A stretch of DNA of 58,606 bases from Pseudomonadota bacterium (GCA_021835845.1 JAKBJU010000016.1:1-58606), one strand, 5' to 3'. Shown: positions 43,347-52,580, numbered from the stretch's first letter. Numbers and translations: made by a program. Notes: generated from the sequence alone by a model not told the origin.

Positions 43347-45536
43347 TCATTTCATTTCCGGCAGCGGCATGCCCAGGTGATAACCCTGCGCATAATCGAT
43401 GCCCATTTTCTTCAGTTCGCTGAGCACTTCTTCCGACTCGACGAATTCGGCGACCGTCAGGATGTCCAGTCCCTGGCAGAGCCTGATCAGGTTGTGCACC
43501 AGGGTGTAATCGACCTTGGAGTTGAAGATGTTGCGCACGAAGGCGCCGTCGAGTTTGACGTAGTCGAAATGCAGTTCCCTCAGGTAATGGAACGAATTGT
43601 ACCCGCTGCCGAAGTCGTCCAGCGCGAAGGAGAATCCCTTTTTTCTGAGGTCGGACAGAAATTTCCTCATGTGCGTCATGTCGCCTATGGCATCCCGCTC
43701 GAGAATCTCGAATACGACGACTTGAGGGGGGATGTTGAACTCGCCGCAAAGCTGCTCCGCGAATCCGAGCACGCCTCTGCCCTGGATTTCCTGCGCGGAA
43801 AGGTTGATGAAGAGTCGGGATGAATCGTTTCCGCTCGCAATCCTCGTCTTCAGCGCGCCAAGCGCCTTGTTGATGATGGCGCGGTCCAGTTCGCGCCCCA
43901 GTCCGTAGCGCTCTATCGTTTCGATGAATATTCCTGCGGAGATGGTCTCACCACCGGGTTGGAGCAGTCGCGCCAGTGTCTCGTAGGCAAAAACCTGCCC
44001 TGTTCTGCAGTCGATGATCGGCTGGTAGTAGGGAATGACGCGGTCCTGCTTCAGTGCATCTCTGAGCGTTTCGGCATAATTGCGCGTTCCCCGGTTCGCC
44101 TGGATATGGTCCTCGATCGAATCGAGCGCGCATACGCCATCCTTGCCCAGTTCCTTGGCGCGGTATAGCCCCAGATCGACGCCGGTCATCAGGTCGGAGG
44201 CGTTTTTCGCGTCGAGAGGAAAGGTCATGAGCCCGATCGAGGTCGTCACATGGAACTGCTTGCCGTCGGTGCCTTCGAAGGGTGTCTTGCGCAATGCCGT
44301 CCTGAGTTTTTCCGCGACGATGAGCGCATTGTCCTTGCCTGTTTCTGTCAGGACGATCGCGAATTCGTCTCCGCCGATGCGGGTCACCAGATCCCCCTTG
44401 CGCACGAAGGCGTTCATCGCTTCCGCGACCATCTTCAGCACTGCATCGCCGCAGGGGTGGCCGTAGGTGTCGTTGACGTCCTTGAAGTCGTCGAGATCCA
44501 GCATCAGGATCGAGAATTCGTGATTGTGCCGCTCCGACCTGCCGATCTCGTATTCCAGCATTTCGTTGAAATAGCGGCGATTGTGGAGTCCGGTGAGCGG
44601 GTCGTGGGTGGAATAGTATTCGAGCTCCGCGAGCGTTTTGCTCAGCACCTTGCTCGAACCGACCACCATCACCATCACCGCGAGGATGGAGCGGATCACG
44701 CTCGCTTCCTGAGGGCTCAGCTTCTGTACCGAGCCGTAGGCGACCCCGAGCAGTCCTGCGAGGTTGAGCGTTTCCAGTTCCGGAGTCGAAACGGAGACTG
44801 CGATTATCTCGATCTCGTCGACGCCGTCGAGCTTCTCCGGCACGGGAATCTGGAATTCCTCGATGTCGAGCGGGGCGTCGACAGGCAGGCCGAGCTTGGC
44901 GATCATTTCCCTGGACAGCTTCTTTCTGACCGAGCTTTTGACTTCTTCCGAACAATCTCCGAGGTAGTAGATGAAGAGGGAAAGGCCGTGCTCTTCGGAG
45001 AAGGCGATGAAGAAGAAATTGAACGGGAATATGGAACGGAAGCCTGTCAGGATTTCCTGGACGAACGCCTTCCACTGCGAAACCTTTTCGTGGGACAGGA
45101 TGATGCTTTCGAGCACCTGGCTCTGGCGTTCCAGCAGATCCTTCTCGATCAGGGTGCCGACCAGCTCTTCGGCGGTCTTGTGGAATTCGAGCATGATCTG
45201 CTGCAGGTGGCGACCGTTCGAATGCCATTGCCTGTCCCGTTCCCCGATCAGGAGATCCAGTGTCTGATTCAGCCGCGAGCAGCGCGTGACCGCGTTTTGC
45301 AGGCTGGATGAAATCGCGTCTTTTTCTGACTCGGCAAGATTGCTGCCTTCGACTTCACGCATGCTCTGCGTCAGGTCGGATTCGATCTCGGCATGGATAT
45401 TGTGCACCAGTTCGCCGATATTGTTGGAAAAATGACTGGTGAGGGTCTGGCTCTCGAACAGAGCCGCGAACTTCTGCACGACCTGCTGGCGCATTTCCTC
45501 GATGTTGACAGGGGTGAGGGAAGGAATCGGATTCAC
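43347..45536 (-). CDS. GGDEF-EAL c-di-GMP turnover protein
   Basis: 729 residues from the GTG at 45536. The N-terminal ~315 residues are helical and GAF-like without a named sensor. The GGDEF domain (about 325-485) has intact RIGGDEF near 389 and RKGD five residues ahead, the inhibitory I-site. The EAL domain (about 500-729) reads YETLARL instead of EAL, but the glutamate and the other catalytic positions are present ([35 protein letters not shown]), so both synthesis and breakdown are possible. GGAGG lies 7 nt before the GTG, which overlaps the TGA of the upstream ODP gene (GTGA). An ATG further upstream would extend far into that gene and is rejected. Confidence 0.9.
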   Translation of the reverse strand: MNPIPSLTPVNIEEMRQQVVQKFAALFESQTLTSHFSNNIGELVHNIHAEIESDLTQSMREVEGSNLAESEKDAISSSLQNAVTRCSRLNQTLDLLIGERDRQWHSNGRHLQQIMLEFHKTAEELVGTLIEKDLLERQSQVLESIILSHEKVSQWKAFVQEILTGFRSIFPFNFFFIAFSEEHGLSLFIYYLGDCSEEVKSSVRKKLSREMIAKLGLPVDAPLDIEEFQIPVPEKLDGVDEIEIIAVSVSTPELETLNLAGLLGVAYGSVQKLSPQEASVIRSILAVMVMVVGSSKVLSKTLAELEYYSTHDPLTGLHNRRYFNEMLEYEIGRSERHNHEFSILMLDLDDFKDVNDTYGHPCGDAVLKMVAEAMNAFVRKGDLVTRIGGDEFAIVLTETGKDNALIVAEKLRTALRKTPFEGTDGKQFHVTTSIGLMTFPLDAKNASDLMTGVDLGLYRAKELGKDGVCALDSIEDHIQANRGTRNYAETLRDALKQDRVIPYYQPIIDCRTGQVFAYETLARLLQPGGETISAGIFIETIERYGLGRELDRAIINKALGALKTRIASGNDSSRLFINLSAQEIQGRGVLGFAEQLCGEFNIPPQVVVFEILERDAIGDMTHMRKFLSDLRKKGFSFALDDFGSGYNSFHYLRELHFDYVKLDGAFVRNIFNSKVDYTLVHNLIRLCQGLDILTVAEFVESEEVLSELKKMGIDYAQGYHLGMPLPEMK

Positions 45537-46309
45537 AGGCTTACCTCCGCTGCGAAAATGCCGCTGCCTGTCATCAGGTCGATTCCGCACCGGAGTTCGC
45601 GGAACCAACCCAGGAAATCATGAACCGATCTTCCGCGATAGATCGCGCCATGCTGGGGAGCGAGCATGTTGATGTCGAGCTTCGATACGGCATCCACCCA
45701 GAGACTGGCGGCTTTGTTGGAGCACATGTAGCGCTTATGGAAAGGCTCGATGTGGGGGAGATGGGAGTCGAAATCGTCGACGAACGCACTATCCCGGTCA
45801 TCGGGCAGGACCGCAGCGCCGATGTCGCCGGTGAAGAGAATTTTCGATGCCGGATCGTAAACGCTGATCTGGCCCTCGGAATGCAGGAAATGGGCGGGCA
45901 GAAGGTCGAGCTCGAATCCCTGGTCGATGCTGAGCCGCATCCCCTCGTCGGGCAGCCCCCTGAACCGGTTCATCTCCCTGATGCCGTAATGCGGCAGGAA
46001 ACGCATCCAGATCTTCGAAACAAAAACCGGCGCTGTGGTGAGTTCAAGCCAGGTGGATATGCCGCCGACGATATCCGGGTCCTGATGGGAAAGCACGATG
46101 CCTTTCAGTTCTGCAGGCCCGATATGGCGCAGCATCTCGGCAAGAACGCGCGGCATGACGCCGAACCCACCCGGATCCACCAGGACCCCCGACTTCCCGT
46201 GCAGAATCAGGTACTGGTTGGAGCGGATTCCATCCTCTTCCCCGGGCTCGCTCTCGTTGAGCAGGATGAACTTGTGCCCCCCATCCTCGAACAAGGTGAT
46301 GTTGCGCAT
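45533..46309 (-). CDS. ODP/FDP-type di-iron metallo-beta-lactamase-fold protein, likely O2 sensor
   Basis: 258 residues: the metallo-beta-lactamase di-iron domain of flavodiiron proteins without the flavodoxin part, as in oxygen-binding di-iron proteins (ODP). Iron ligands can be placed as His-x-Asp-x-Asp in SHQDPD near 104, His in HFLHSEG near 167, Asp in FTGDIG near 188, and His in APQHGAIYRG near 234. The usual glutamate is Asp here. ATG 46309 has GGGGGAA ahead; a longer frame to 46402 lacks a site. Position directly before a c-di-GMP enzyme and a chemoreceptor suggests a sensor rather than an oxygen reductase. Confidence 0.83.
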   Translation of the reverse strand: MRNITLFEDGGHKFILLNESEPGEEDGIRSNQYLILHGKSGVLVDPGGFGVMPRVLAEMLRHIGPAELKGIVLSHQDPDIVGGISTWLELTTAPVFVSKIWMRFLPHYGIREMNRFRGLPDEGMRLSIDQGFELDLLPAHFLHSEGQISVYDPASKILFTGDIGAAVLPDDRDSAFVDDFDSHLPHIEPFHKRYMCSNKAASLWVDAVSKLDINMLAPQHGAIYRGRSVHDFLGWFRELRCGIDLMTGSGIFAAEVSL

Positions 46310-46482
46310 GATTCCCCCGTGAACCTTGTTATATTCATTGCGCAGGCCGGGGAAAAACGGAAAACCCCGCGAGCCATGTGCGCGTGCCACGATGGCGTCC
46401 AACGGGGTCTGGGTTGGATGGGGAAATTCTAAGAGCCAATCTATGAATTGTCAAACCTGCATAAGTGCCGGTCATGGAACTG

Positions 46483-47055
46483 TCATATTCTCAGTGAGCC
46501 GGCTATGATCTCGGAGGCGACGCTGTCCAATTTTCTTCTCAGGCTGCGCGCCTGACGGCGCATGGCTTCGAAGGCCTCGTTTTCGGTCATGCCGTGCCGC
46601 TCCCTGAGCATGCCGATGGCGACGCTGATGTCGCGGGAGTTTTGCATCGATGCCTGAAGCTGCGATTTTTCGGTGCGCAGGGTGCGAAATTCATCGCTTC
46701 TGGCGAGGGCGAGTTCCACGCTCGGAAGGATCTGGTGGACTTCCAGAGGCTTCACCAAGTAGCCGTAACCGCCTATGGAGACCGCGCTCTCCACCTGTTT
46801 TTCGTCCGAATAGGCAGTCAGGAAAAGAATAGGGACATCGGATATCTCCCTCACTTTTCTTGCCAGGGCGAGGCCGTTCATGATGGGCATGCTGATGTCG
46901 AGCAGGATCAGATCTGGCACTTCGATCTGCACGGCTTGCCAAGCAATTGCGCCGTTTTGCGCAGCGGTGACCCGGTATCCAGCGCTGGAAAATCCTTCGG
47001 AAAGAGTGAGCAGGATGATGCGGTCATCTTCTGCGATCAGAATGTGTTTTTGCAT
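46483..47055 (-). CDS. Response regulator with ANTAR RNA-binding output
   Basis: 190 residues. Receiver domain about 1-120 (AEDDRIIL acidic pocket, phospho-Asp in LILLDISMPIMNG near 54, Thr in FLTAYS near 80, Lys in YLVKPL near 102). A short coiled coil leads to a C-terminal ANTAR domain (about 130-185: ISVAIGMLRERHGMTENEAFEAMRRQARSLRRKL). Such proteins bind paired RNA hairpins and prevent termination. It begins 2 bp after the histidine kinase stop, so the two form a cognate pair similar in design to EutW-EutV. No dual-hairpin target is evident nearby. Confidence 0.9.
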   Translation of the reverse strand: MQKHILIAEDDRIILLTLSEGFSSAGYRVTAAQNGAIAWQAVQIEVPDLILLDISMPIMNGLALARKVREISDVPILFLTAYSDEKQVESAVSIGGYGYLVKPLEVHQILPSVELALARSDEFRTLRTEKSQLQASMQNSRDISVAIGMLRERHGMTENEAFEAMRRQARSLRRKLDSVASEIIAGSLRI

Positions 47056-47057
47056 GG

Positions 47058-48101
47058 CTATTCTGTGACGGGAGGGGTGAGGCGCAGCTCCGCCGTCACC
47101 TCCCCATGCCCAGGCTTGAAAGTCAGGGAGGCTCCGGCGGGCGGGAGCAGGGCTTTTACGAGATTCAGACCAGTTCCGGTGCTGTTTCCGCTTTCCATGT
47201 TGAAGGCATCCAGTCCTGAAGCGGCATTTTCGATCCGGATGAAGGAAGCTTTCTTGCCGCCCGCCACGGTCACCCTGACGGGGGACTGGCCGGAATTGCC
47301 ATGCTTGATGGCGTTGGTGACAAGCTCGTTGATGATCAATGCGGTGGGCACGCTTTCCCCTTCCACGACGACGACATCGTTGGGGATCTGAATTTGCAGT
47401 ATCAGACGGGAAAGGGTGGTGGTCTGGGCAGCCTCGCAGATCTGGCTCACCATCTTGGCGAGCGAACTCTTTCCCAGGCGGGAGATGCCCTGTATTCCAT
47501 GCACCACGGCAATGGTATGCAGCCTGTCGATGGCCTGCTGCAATGGTTTGCCCAATTCCGGGTTGTGCCCTATCTGGTATCTCAGCAGGCCGATCACGCT
47601 CTGGATATTGTTCTTGATGCGGTGATTGACTTCCCTGATCAGGGTATTGCGTTGCACCCGTGCATGCGCCTTGCGTTTTTCTTCGGTCTGCTTCTCGTTG
47701 AGTATGTTTTCGCTGAAGACGATGCAGGATTGGGGCGCATCGGGAGGATTGCGCAGGAGGGAAACGGCAAGCCTCGCCCAGATCGTTGTGCCGTCCTTGC
47801 GGAGATAGCGTTTCTCCGCTTTGACGCTGGAAATTTCCTCGCGCTGCAGGCGCGAATAAAGCGGCAGGATTTTATCCCGGTCCTCGTGGCGGAATAGGTC
47901 AATGAAGGAGAGGCGCGACAATTCCTGCCCGGAATAGCCCAGCAGGGCGCAAAAGGCGGGATTGACTCTCAAAAGACGCATGTCCCTTCCCACGACGGCG
48001 ATCCCCATCGGACTCTGCTCGAAAATCATGCGGAACTGCGCTTCGCCCTCGGGGGAATGCCGCATTTGCAGGGTCATCGTTGCCGGTTCCGGTTCTGGCA
48101 T
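47058..48101 (-). CDS. PAS-domain histidine kinase of the HisKA_2/HWE type
   Basis: 347 residues, no membrane helix, so cytoplasmic. PAS domain about 20-140 (FRMIFEQSPMGIAVVGRDMRLLRVNPAFCALLGYSGQEL, and the PAC part RYLRKDGTTIWARL). The dimerisation/phosphoacceptor segment is LIREVNHRIKNNIQSVIGLL near 158, followed by an HATPase with ALIINELVTNAIKHGN and GTGLNLVKALL. These kinases typically pair with ANTAR regulators, as here. The signal is unknown. A weak promoter pair (TTGAGT, TACTAA, 16 bp) lies just upstream on the minus strand (48117-48144). Confidence 0.87.
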   Translation of the reverse strand: MPEPEPATMTLQMRHSPEGEAQFRMIFEQSPMGIAVVGRDMRLLRVNPAFCALLGYSGQELSRLSFIDLFRHEDRDKILPLYSRLQREEISSVKAEKRYLRKDGTTIWARLAVSLLRNPPDAPQSCIVFSENILNEKQTEEKRKAHARVQRNTLIREVNHRIKNNIQSVIGLLRYQIGHNPELGKPLQQAIDRLHTIAVVHGIQGISRLGKSSLAKMVSQICEAAQTTTLSRLILQIQIPNDVVVVEGESVPTALIINELVTNAIKHGNSGQSPVRVTVAGGKKASFIRIENAASGLDAFNMESGNSTGTGLNLVKALLPPAGASLTFKPGHGEVTAELRLTPPVTE

Positions 48102-48206
48102 CTAAAAACCATAAAATTAGTATGGCATTAATGTTAGCACTCAAACAGTCTGTCGGGATAGGAGATTTTCCGACTTGGCCGCCATGTTCGGGATTACAAT
48201 GTGCGG

Positions 48207-49214
48207 ATGAAGCTTCTTTTCCTTCTTTTTCTCTCGCTGTTTCCAGTCCTGCTTGAAGCCCAGGGAATCGGGCACGAAAGGGAAGTCGACGAATTCATCG
48301 GTCAAATGGTCAAGGCCCACGGTTTCGACAGGATGGAACTGGAGAGCCTGTTCGCCAGAATCGACCATGTCGAAGCCGTTGTTCGCCTGGCATCTCCTGC
48401 CCCTTCCGCCAAACCCAAGGACTGGCATGCCTATCGCTCCCACTTCGTCAACCGGATCAGGATCGAGGACGGGGTCATTTACTGGAACAAGTACCAGGCT
48501 GCATTATCCAGGGCCAGCGCAAAATACGACGTGCCTCCGGAAATCATCGTTGCCATCATCGGCGTGGAGACGCTTTACGGCAGGCATACCGGTTCTTTCA
48601 GGGTGCTCGATGCCTTGTCGACGCTGGCATTCGATTATCCCGAAACAGCGAATCGCGCAGCCAGGATGGCCTTTTTCCGGAGCGAACTCGAGAATGCGCT
48701 CGTTTTCGCAAGGCAGTCCGGGGTCGATCCGCTTTCGCTTTACGGCTCCTATGCCGGCGCGATCGGCATGCCCCAGTTCATGCCGGGCAGCATAATGAAA
48801 TACGGAGTCGATTTCGACGGCGATGGGAAGATCGATCTCGAGCGCTCGGCCCCGGACACAATAGGCAGCGTCGCCAATTTTCTTGCCATGCACGGCTGGC
48901 GCAGGGGGGAGGGGCTGGTCTATCCGGCATCGGTTCGCTCCGGCAATGAGACATGGAAATCCCTCGCAAGCGATATGTCGGCGAGATTCAGCCTGAAGAA
49001 GCTGGAGTCACTGGGCATTCGCACAGGCATCGATACGCCGGAACTCGATTTCGGACTCGTGGATCTCCAGAACGGAGATCGGCCCGCCCAGTACTGGCTG
49101 GGAACCGACAATTTCTTCGCCATCGCGCAATACAACAGGAGCTATTACTACGCGATGAGCGTCGTCGATCTTGGCGAGGCGGTGAAAAAGGCGCGCTCGA
49201 TTCATGCCCGATGA
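48207..49214 (+). CDS. mltB: Lytic murein transglycosylase B
   Basis: Cleaves peptidoglycan glycan strands with formation of 1,6-anhydro-MurNAc. 335 residues. A signal peptide (MKLLFLLFLSLFPVLLEAQ) without a lipobox suggests a soluble periplasmic or weakly attached form. The catalytic glutamate is in IIGVETLYGRHTGSF near 120; AGAIGMPQFMPGSIMKYGVDFDGDGKIDL near 187 is the family core with an EF-hand-like metal site. The end lies 18 bp from the convergent APH-kinase gene. Confidence 0.92.
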   Translation: MKLLFLLFLSLFPVLLEAQGIGHEREVDEFIGQMVKAHGFDRMELESLFARIDHVEAVVRLASPAPSAKPKDWHAYRSHFVNRIRIEDGVIYWNKYQAALSRASAKYDVPPEIIVAIIGVETLYGRHTGSFRVLDALSTLAFDYPETANRAARMAFFRSELENALVFARQSGVDPLSLYGSYAGAIGMPQFMPGSIMKYGVDFDGDGKIDLERSAPDTIGSVANFLAMHGWRRGEGLVYPASVRSGNETWKSLASDMSARFSLKKLESLGIRTGIDTPELDFGLVDLQNGDRPAQYWLGTDNFFAIAQYNRSYYYAMSVVDLGEAVKKARSIHAR

Positions 49215-49232
49215 TTCGGGGCTGCCGCGAGC

Positions 49233-50744
49233 CTATTTCAATCCCAGACCTTGCTCCAGTCTCTCCCACGTCTTTTCATCGCGCATGCAAGAAAACAGCA
49301 CGACGCGGTCCCATTCCTCGGGCTGAAGCGGCTCGCTCGAGGCTTCCAGTGCGTCCAGTACCGCAAGGTCGGCTTCCGATGCGTCGTTCTTGCGTTCGAG
49401 GATGCGCTCTTCCAGGCTGGATCTGGGTGCCTTCAGGGATGCGATGGCGAAAGGGAGCGAAAGATTTTGCGCGAGATTCCTGAATCGCCGCCTTTCCCCG
49501 GCGCTCAGGAAAGCGGCATCGACAATGACGGGAAAGCCCGAAGACAGCACTTCCCGCGCAAGATCGAGAAGCCGCGAATAGGTCGCCCTGGAGGCATCGG
49601 GCGAATAAATTCCGGAAGCGATCCCAGAATGGCTGCGCTCACCGGATTGAAGCCCTGCGAGGCGCTTTCTTTCCACATCCGAACGGATCCTTATCGCGCC
49701 CAGTCTTTCAAGGGCAGCCTGGGACCAGGTGGTTTTCCCGGATCCCGGCAGGCCATGGGTGATGATCAGGAACGGGCTGCGCTTCGACAAGATTTCAGTT
49801 GCAAGGGCAAGGTGCTTCCTGCACGAAGACCCGTTTCCTCTCATGGCATCGACCATGGCGCGCACCACGGCGCGGCATGAAAGATGGAAGCGAAACCCCT
49901 TCATGCCGCCGTAATCCCCTGTCCTTTCGAGATAGGCGTTGAGGAATCGGCAAGCTAGGCCGGGGCATCCATGGAAAAGCAGATCCATGACCGGAAAGGC
50001 CATTTCGTTCATGACATCGATCCAGCGCAGTTTCGGATCGAATTCGATGCAGTCGAAGGGCGTGGGAGATCCCCTGACAAGCGCGATGTTGCCGAGATGA
50101 AGGTCGCCATGACATTCCCGCACAAAGCCCTGCTTCAGCCTTTCCGCGAAGCAGTCGGCGCATGCGGCATATTCGTCGCAGGCCAGCTTTTCGAGCTTCG
50201 AGAAATCGTCATCCAGGAATTTGCGCAGCTCGCTGAAACTGGCTCTGGCGATTTCCAGCATGCCGGTGCCGTATCCCGAATCGATTCCGGCTGGCGGCAA
50301 GTTTTCATGGAAGGAAGCAATCTTCGCAGCCAGAAGATCCAGGTGAACAGGCAGGAGCTTGCCGCGCGCCGCCAGGCGATCCAGGGTGTTTCCGGACGGA
50401 AACCGTTTCATCCTGACCGCATATTCCATCGCGGGGAGGCTGCCCACTGCGGGATCGTCGAAGCCGCCCCCTATGGGCACGACATCGAGATAGATGCTGG
50501 ACGCCGTGCGGCAGTTGAGCCGGATTTCCTCGTTGCAGTAGTAAAGGCGGGCTGCCAGCGTGGTGAAGTCGAGAAAGCCGGGATGGACCGCCTTCTTGAT
50601 CTTGTAGGCATAACGCCCGGCCAGAAGCACCCATGAGACATGGGTTTCGACCAGCTTCACGGTTCTTGCCGGGTGGGGATAGCGCCTCGCATCGAGAAGG
50701 GCGGTTACGATCCTCCGCTGATCCGTCAATCCCGATTCAGTCAT
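49233..50744 (-). CDS. APH-family phosphotransferase fused to a P-loop kinase
   Basis: 503-residue two-domain protein. The first ~320 residues are an aminoglycoside-phosphotransferase-like fold with Brenner-type ECHGDLHLGNIAL near 215 and DCIEFDPKLRWIDV near 235. The rest is an AAA/zeta-toxin-like P-loop kinase with Walker A GLPGSGKTTW near 340 and DAAFLSAGERRRFR near 415. This combination is widespread in proteobacteria as a conserved protein without a proven substrate; antibiotic resistance is not implied. A 54-residue gene lies 9 bp upstream on the same strand. Confidence 0.85.
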   Translation of the reverse strand: MTESGLTDQRRIVTALLDARRYPHPARTVKLVETHVSWVLLAGRYAYKIKKAVHPGFLDFTTLAARLYYCNEEIRLNCRTASSIYLDVVPIGGGFDDPAVGSLPAMEYAVRMKRFPSGNTLDRLAARGKLLPVHLDLLAAKIASFHENLPPAGIDSGYGTGMLEIARASFSELRKFLDDDFSKLEKLACDEYAACADCFAERLKQGFVRECHGDLHLGNIALVRGSPTPFDCIEFDPKLRWIDVMNEMAFPVMDLLFHGCPGLACRFLNAYLERTGDYGGMKGFRFHLSCRAVVRAMVDAMRGNGSSCRKHLALATEILSKRSPFLIITHGLPGSGKTTWSQAALERLGAIRIRSDVERKRLAGLQSGERSHSGIASGIYSPDASRATYSRLLDLAREVLSSGFPVIVDAAFLSAGERRRFRNLAQNLSLPFAIASLKAPRSSLEERILERKNDASEADLAVLDALEASSEPLQPEEWDRVVLFSCMRDEKTWERLEQGLGLK

Positions 50745-50753
50745 GCATACCGC

Positions 50754-50918
50754 TTATCCGGGATGAAGGGGAGTCGTCTGTCTTCGTTTTGCTGGCTTGT
50801 CCTGCAGCGCCTCGAAAATAAGCTCGTCGATCGGTCTTTTCACAGGAATTTCCTGCTCCATGACGTGTTTGACAAATTCATACCAGTCGTCATTCCGGTC
50901 GTCGATCACTTCACCCAT
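50754..50918 (-). CDS. Small hypothetical protein upstream of the APH-kinase gene
   Basis: 54 residues from the ATG at 50918, with AAAGGA at good spacing. Acidic N-terminus (GEVIDDRNDDWYEFVKHVM), then EIPVKRPIDELIFEALQ and a basic tail (KPAKRRQ). No membrane segment or known motif. It ends 9 bp before the APH-kinase start, so the two are probably co-transcribed. A strong ribosome-binding site and operon position support expression; the function is unknown. Confidence 0.6.
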   Translation of the reverse strand: MGEVIDDRNDDWYEFVKHVMEQEIPVKRPIDELIFEALQDKPAKRRQTTPLHPG

Positions 50919-51108
50919 GATATATCCTTTCTCTTGAGGGTACTCACTTTCTCTCCCCTGGTCCGCGGATTCTTCGAGGCTTTTGTGGCATCGCGGAATT
51001 TTAATTATAGGTGGTGTTTTTCGAATTTCAATGTGGACTTGTGGTGCGCAAGAAGATGAGCTTTACTTGGATTGAAGCCGCCTGGAGGCATGATTTCGGG
51101 GGTGGGTG

Positions 51109-51717
51109 ATGATGCGGTCTTTCTGGATACTGGGGCTGTTGCTGATGTCCTCCTGCTTGCATGCGGAAGATGTCCAGACTGCTCCGGATGTGCTCGTGAG
51201 GCAGGTGGCGACGGAAATACTGGCGTCCCTGCAGGGCGACAAGGAACTTCCCGGCGACAGGAAGAGGCTGATCGATCTCGTCGATGTCGATATCCTGCCG
51301 CATTTCGATTTTCCGCGGATGACCAGGCTTGCCATGGGAGGGCACTGGAATGAGGCCACTCCTGGGCAGCAGGCCGTTCTGGTGAAGGAGTTCCGGGCGT
51401 TGCTCGCGCATACTTATGCCGGCGTTCTTTCCGATTACGACGGGCAGAGAATAGAATTTATTCCGCTCAAACTGTCCCCCGGGGAGCAGCAGGTGCGGGT
51501 CAGCACGACGGTCGTCTCGACAGACGGGGATTCTTTTCCCATGGACTATCTGATGGAAAAAACCCCCTCAGGATGGGAAGTATACGATGTTGTCATCGAC
51601 AGCGTCAGCATTCTCGCCATTTACCGGACAAGCTTTGCTTTCGAAATCGGGCTGGGGGGGGTTGACCGGCTCATCGACATCCTTGTCGAGAAGGATCGGC
51701 AGGCCGGCGTGCTCTGA
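51109..51717 (+). CDS. mlaC: MlaC/Ttg2D-family periplasmic phospholipid-binding protein
   Basis: 202 residues. N-terminal signal peptide (about 1-18, ending LHA), then the MlaC domain: VATEILASLQGD, the VDVDILPHFDFPRMTRLAMGGHWNEATPGQQAVLVKEFRALLAHTYA core, and YEVYDVVIDSVSILAIYRTSF-type ending (here WEVYDVVIDSVSILAIYRTSF). MlaC shuttles phospholipids between the outer-membrane Mla complex and the MlaFEDB transporter. No other mla genes adjoin it, so it is an orphan copy here. Its last 97 bp overlap the arginase-family gene on the opposite strand. Confidence 0.88.
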   Translation: MMRSFWILGLLLMSSCLHAEDVQTAPDVLVRQVATEILASLQGDKELPGDRKRLIDLVDVDILPHFDFPRMTRLAMGGHWNEATPGQQAVLVKEFRALLAHTYAGVLSDYDGQRIEFIPLKLSPGEQQVRVSTTVVSTDGDSFPMDYLMEKTPSGWEVYDVVIDSVSILAIYRTSFAFEIGLGGVDRLIDILVEKDRQAGVL

Positions 51718-52580
51718 CTGGGCGTCATGGCTGCGAGCAGGTCTGAAATTGCCCGGGCCGTGGCGAACTTTCTGTCGAGATAGGGATTGTATTCGACGAC
51801 TTCTATCGCGAGGAGATGCTTGTCACCTCTGAGTCGCTTGAGTGCTGCCGAAAGTTCATCCTTAAGGAGGCCCCCGGGGACGGGACTTCCCACGCCGGGC
51901 TCTTCCTCCGGATCGAGCGCATCGAGGTCGATGCTGACGCCGAATCCTGCCGTTTCCCTGCCGACGATGGAAAGGGCTTCCTCCAGCACCGCATCGATGC
52001 TGCGTCGCCTGATTTCCTCCATGAAGAAGACGCGCACGCCCAGCCGTTTGAGAAGCTTCGCCTCGTCCTCCTCGAAGCTCCTGACCCCGATCAGGCAGAC
52101 ATCCTCGGGTTGGAGCTTCGGGAATGGAGAGGCGATATGGGTGAGTCTTTGGTCCCCGTATCCCAGGAGGGCCGCGAGCGGCATGCCGTGGATCGCTCGG
52201 CTCTTGCTGGTCTGGAAGGTGTGGCTGTCCATGTGGGCATCGATCCAGATCAGGCCGAGTCTGCCGTCGATCGCGCTTTTTGCGCCAGACCAGGTTCCCA
52301 TCGCGCAGGAATGGTCGCCCCCCACGACAATTGGAAAATTGCCCACCGACAGGGTTTCACGGATTTTCTCGGCGAGCAGGGTGCACATTTCGGCTACGGA
52401 GAGCAGGGGATCCGCGTGGTTTTCCTGCAGATGAACTATTCCGCCCCAACTGTAGGTAATTCCGGATTGCTTCAACTGGTCCAGGAAGTCGAAGGTGCGC
52501 AGCATTTCAGGGGCATCCTGGCAGGCCTGATTCAGGGCGCCGTAGCCGCCTGCCGCCCCGATGACGACAATGTCCTTCAT
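51621..52580 (-). CDS. Arginase/agmatinase-family ureohydrolase
   Basis: 319 residues. Manganese ligands lie in VGGDHSCAMGTW near 105, IWIDAHMDSHT near 128 and GVSIDLDALDPEEEPGVG near 225; VVEYNP near 270 is also typical. Arginase (arginine to ornithine and urea) seems more likely than agmatinase from overall likeness to RocF, but substrate is not certain. The last ~30 residues (STPACRSFSTRMSMSRSTPPSP) are low in complexity and are antisense to mlaC, looking like a read-out tail. The ATG overlaps the stop of the DUF486 gene (ATGA), indicating coupling. Confidence 0.85.
   Translation of the reverse strand: MKDIVVIGAAGGYGALNQACQDAPEMLRTFDFLDQLKQSGITYSWGGIVHLQENHADPLLSVAEMCTLLAEKIRETLSVGNFPIVVGGDHSCAMGTWSGAKSAIDGRLGLIWIDAHMDSHTFQTSKSRAIHGMPLAALLGYGDQRLTHIASPFPKLQPEDVCLIGVRSFEEDEAKLLKRLGVRVFFMEEIRRRSIDAVLEEALSIVGRETAGFGVSIDLDALDPEEEPGVGSPVPGGLLKDELSAALKRLRGDKHLLAIEVVEYNPYLDRKFATARAISDLLAAMTPSQSTPACRSFSTRMSMSRSTPPSPISKAKLVR

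Noticed and set aside
43970-43990. ETL in place of EAL taken as proof of an inactive phosphodiesterase
   Set aside because: The metal-binding Glu and the other catalytic positions are present; the middle residue is not catalytic.
49233-50744. Aminoglycoside resistance gene
   Set aside because: The APH-like domain is joined to a P-loop kinase in a conserved house-keeping-type protein; there is no resistance context or mobile element.
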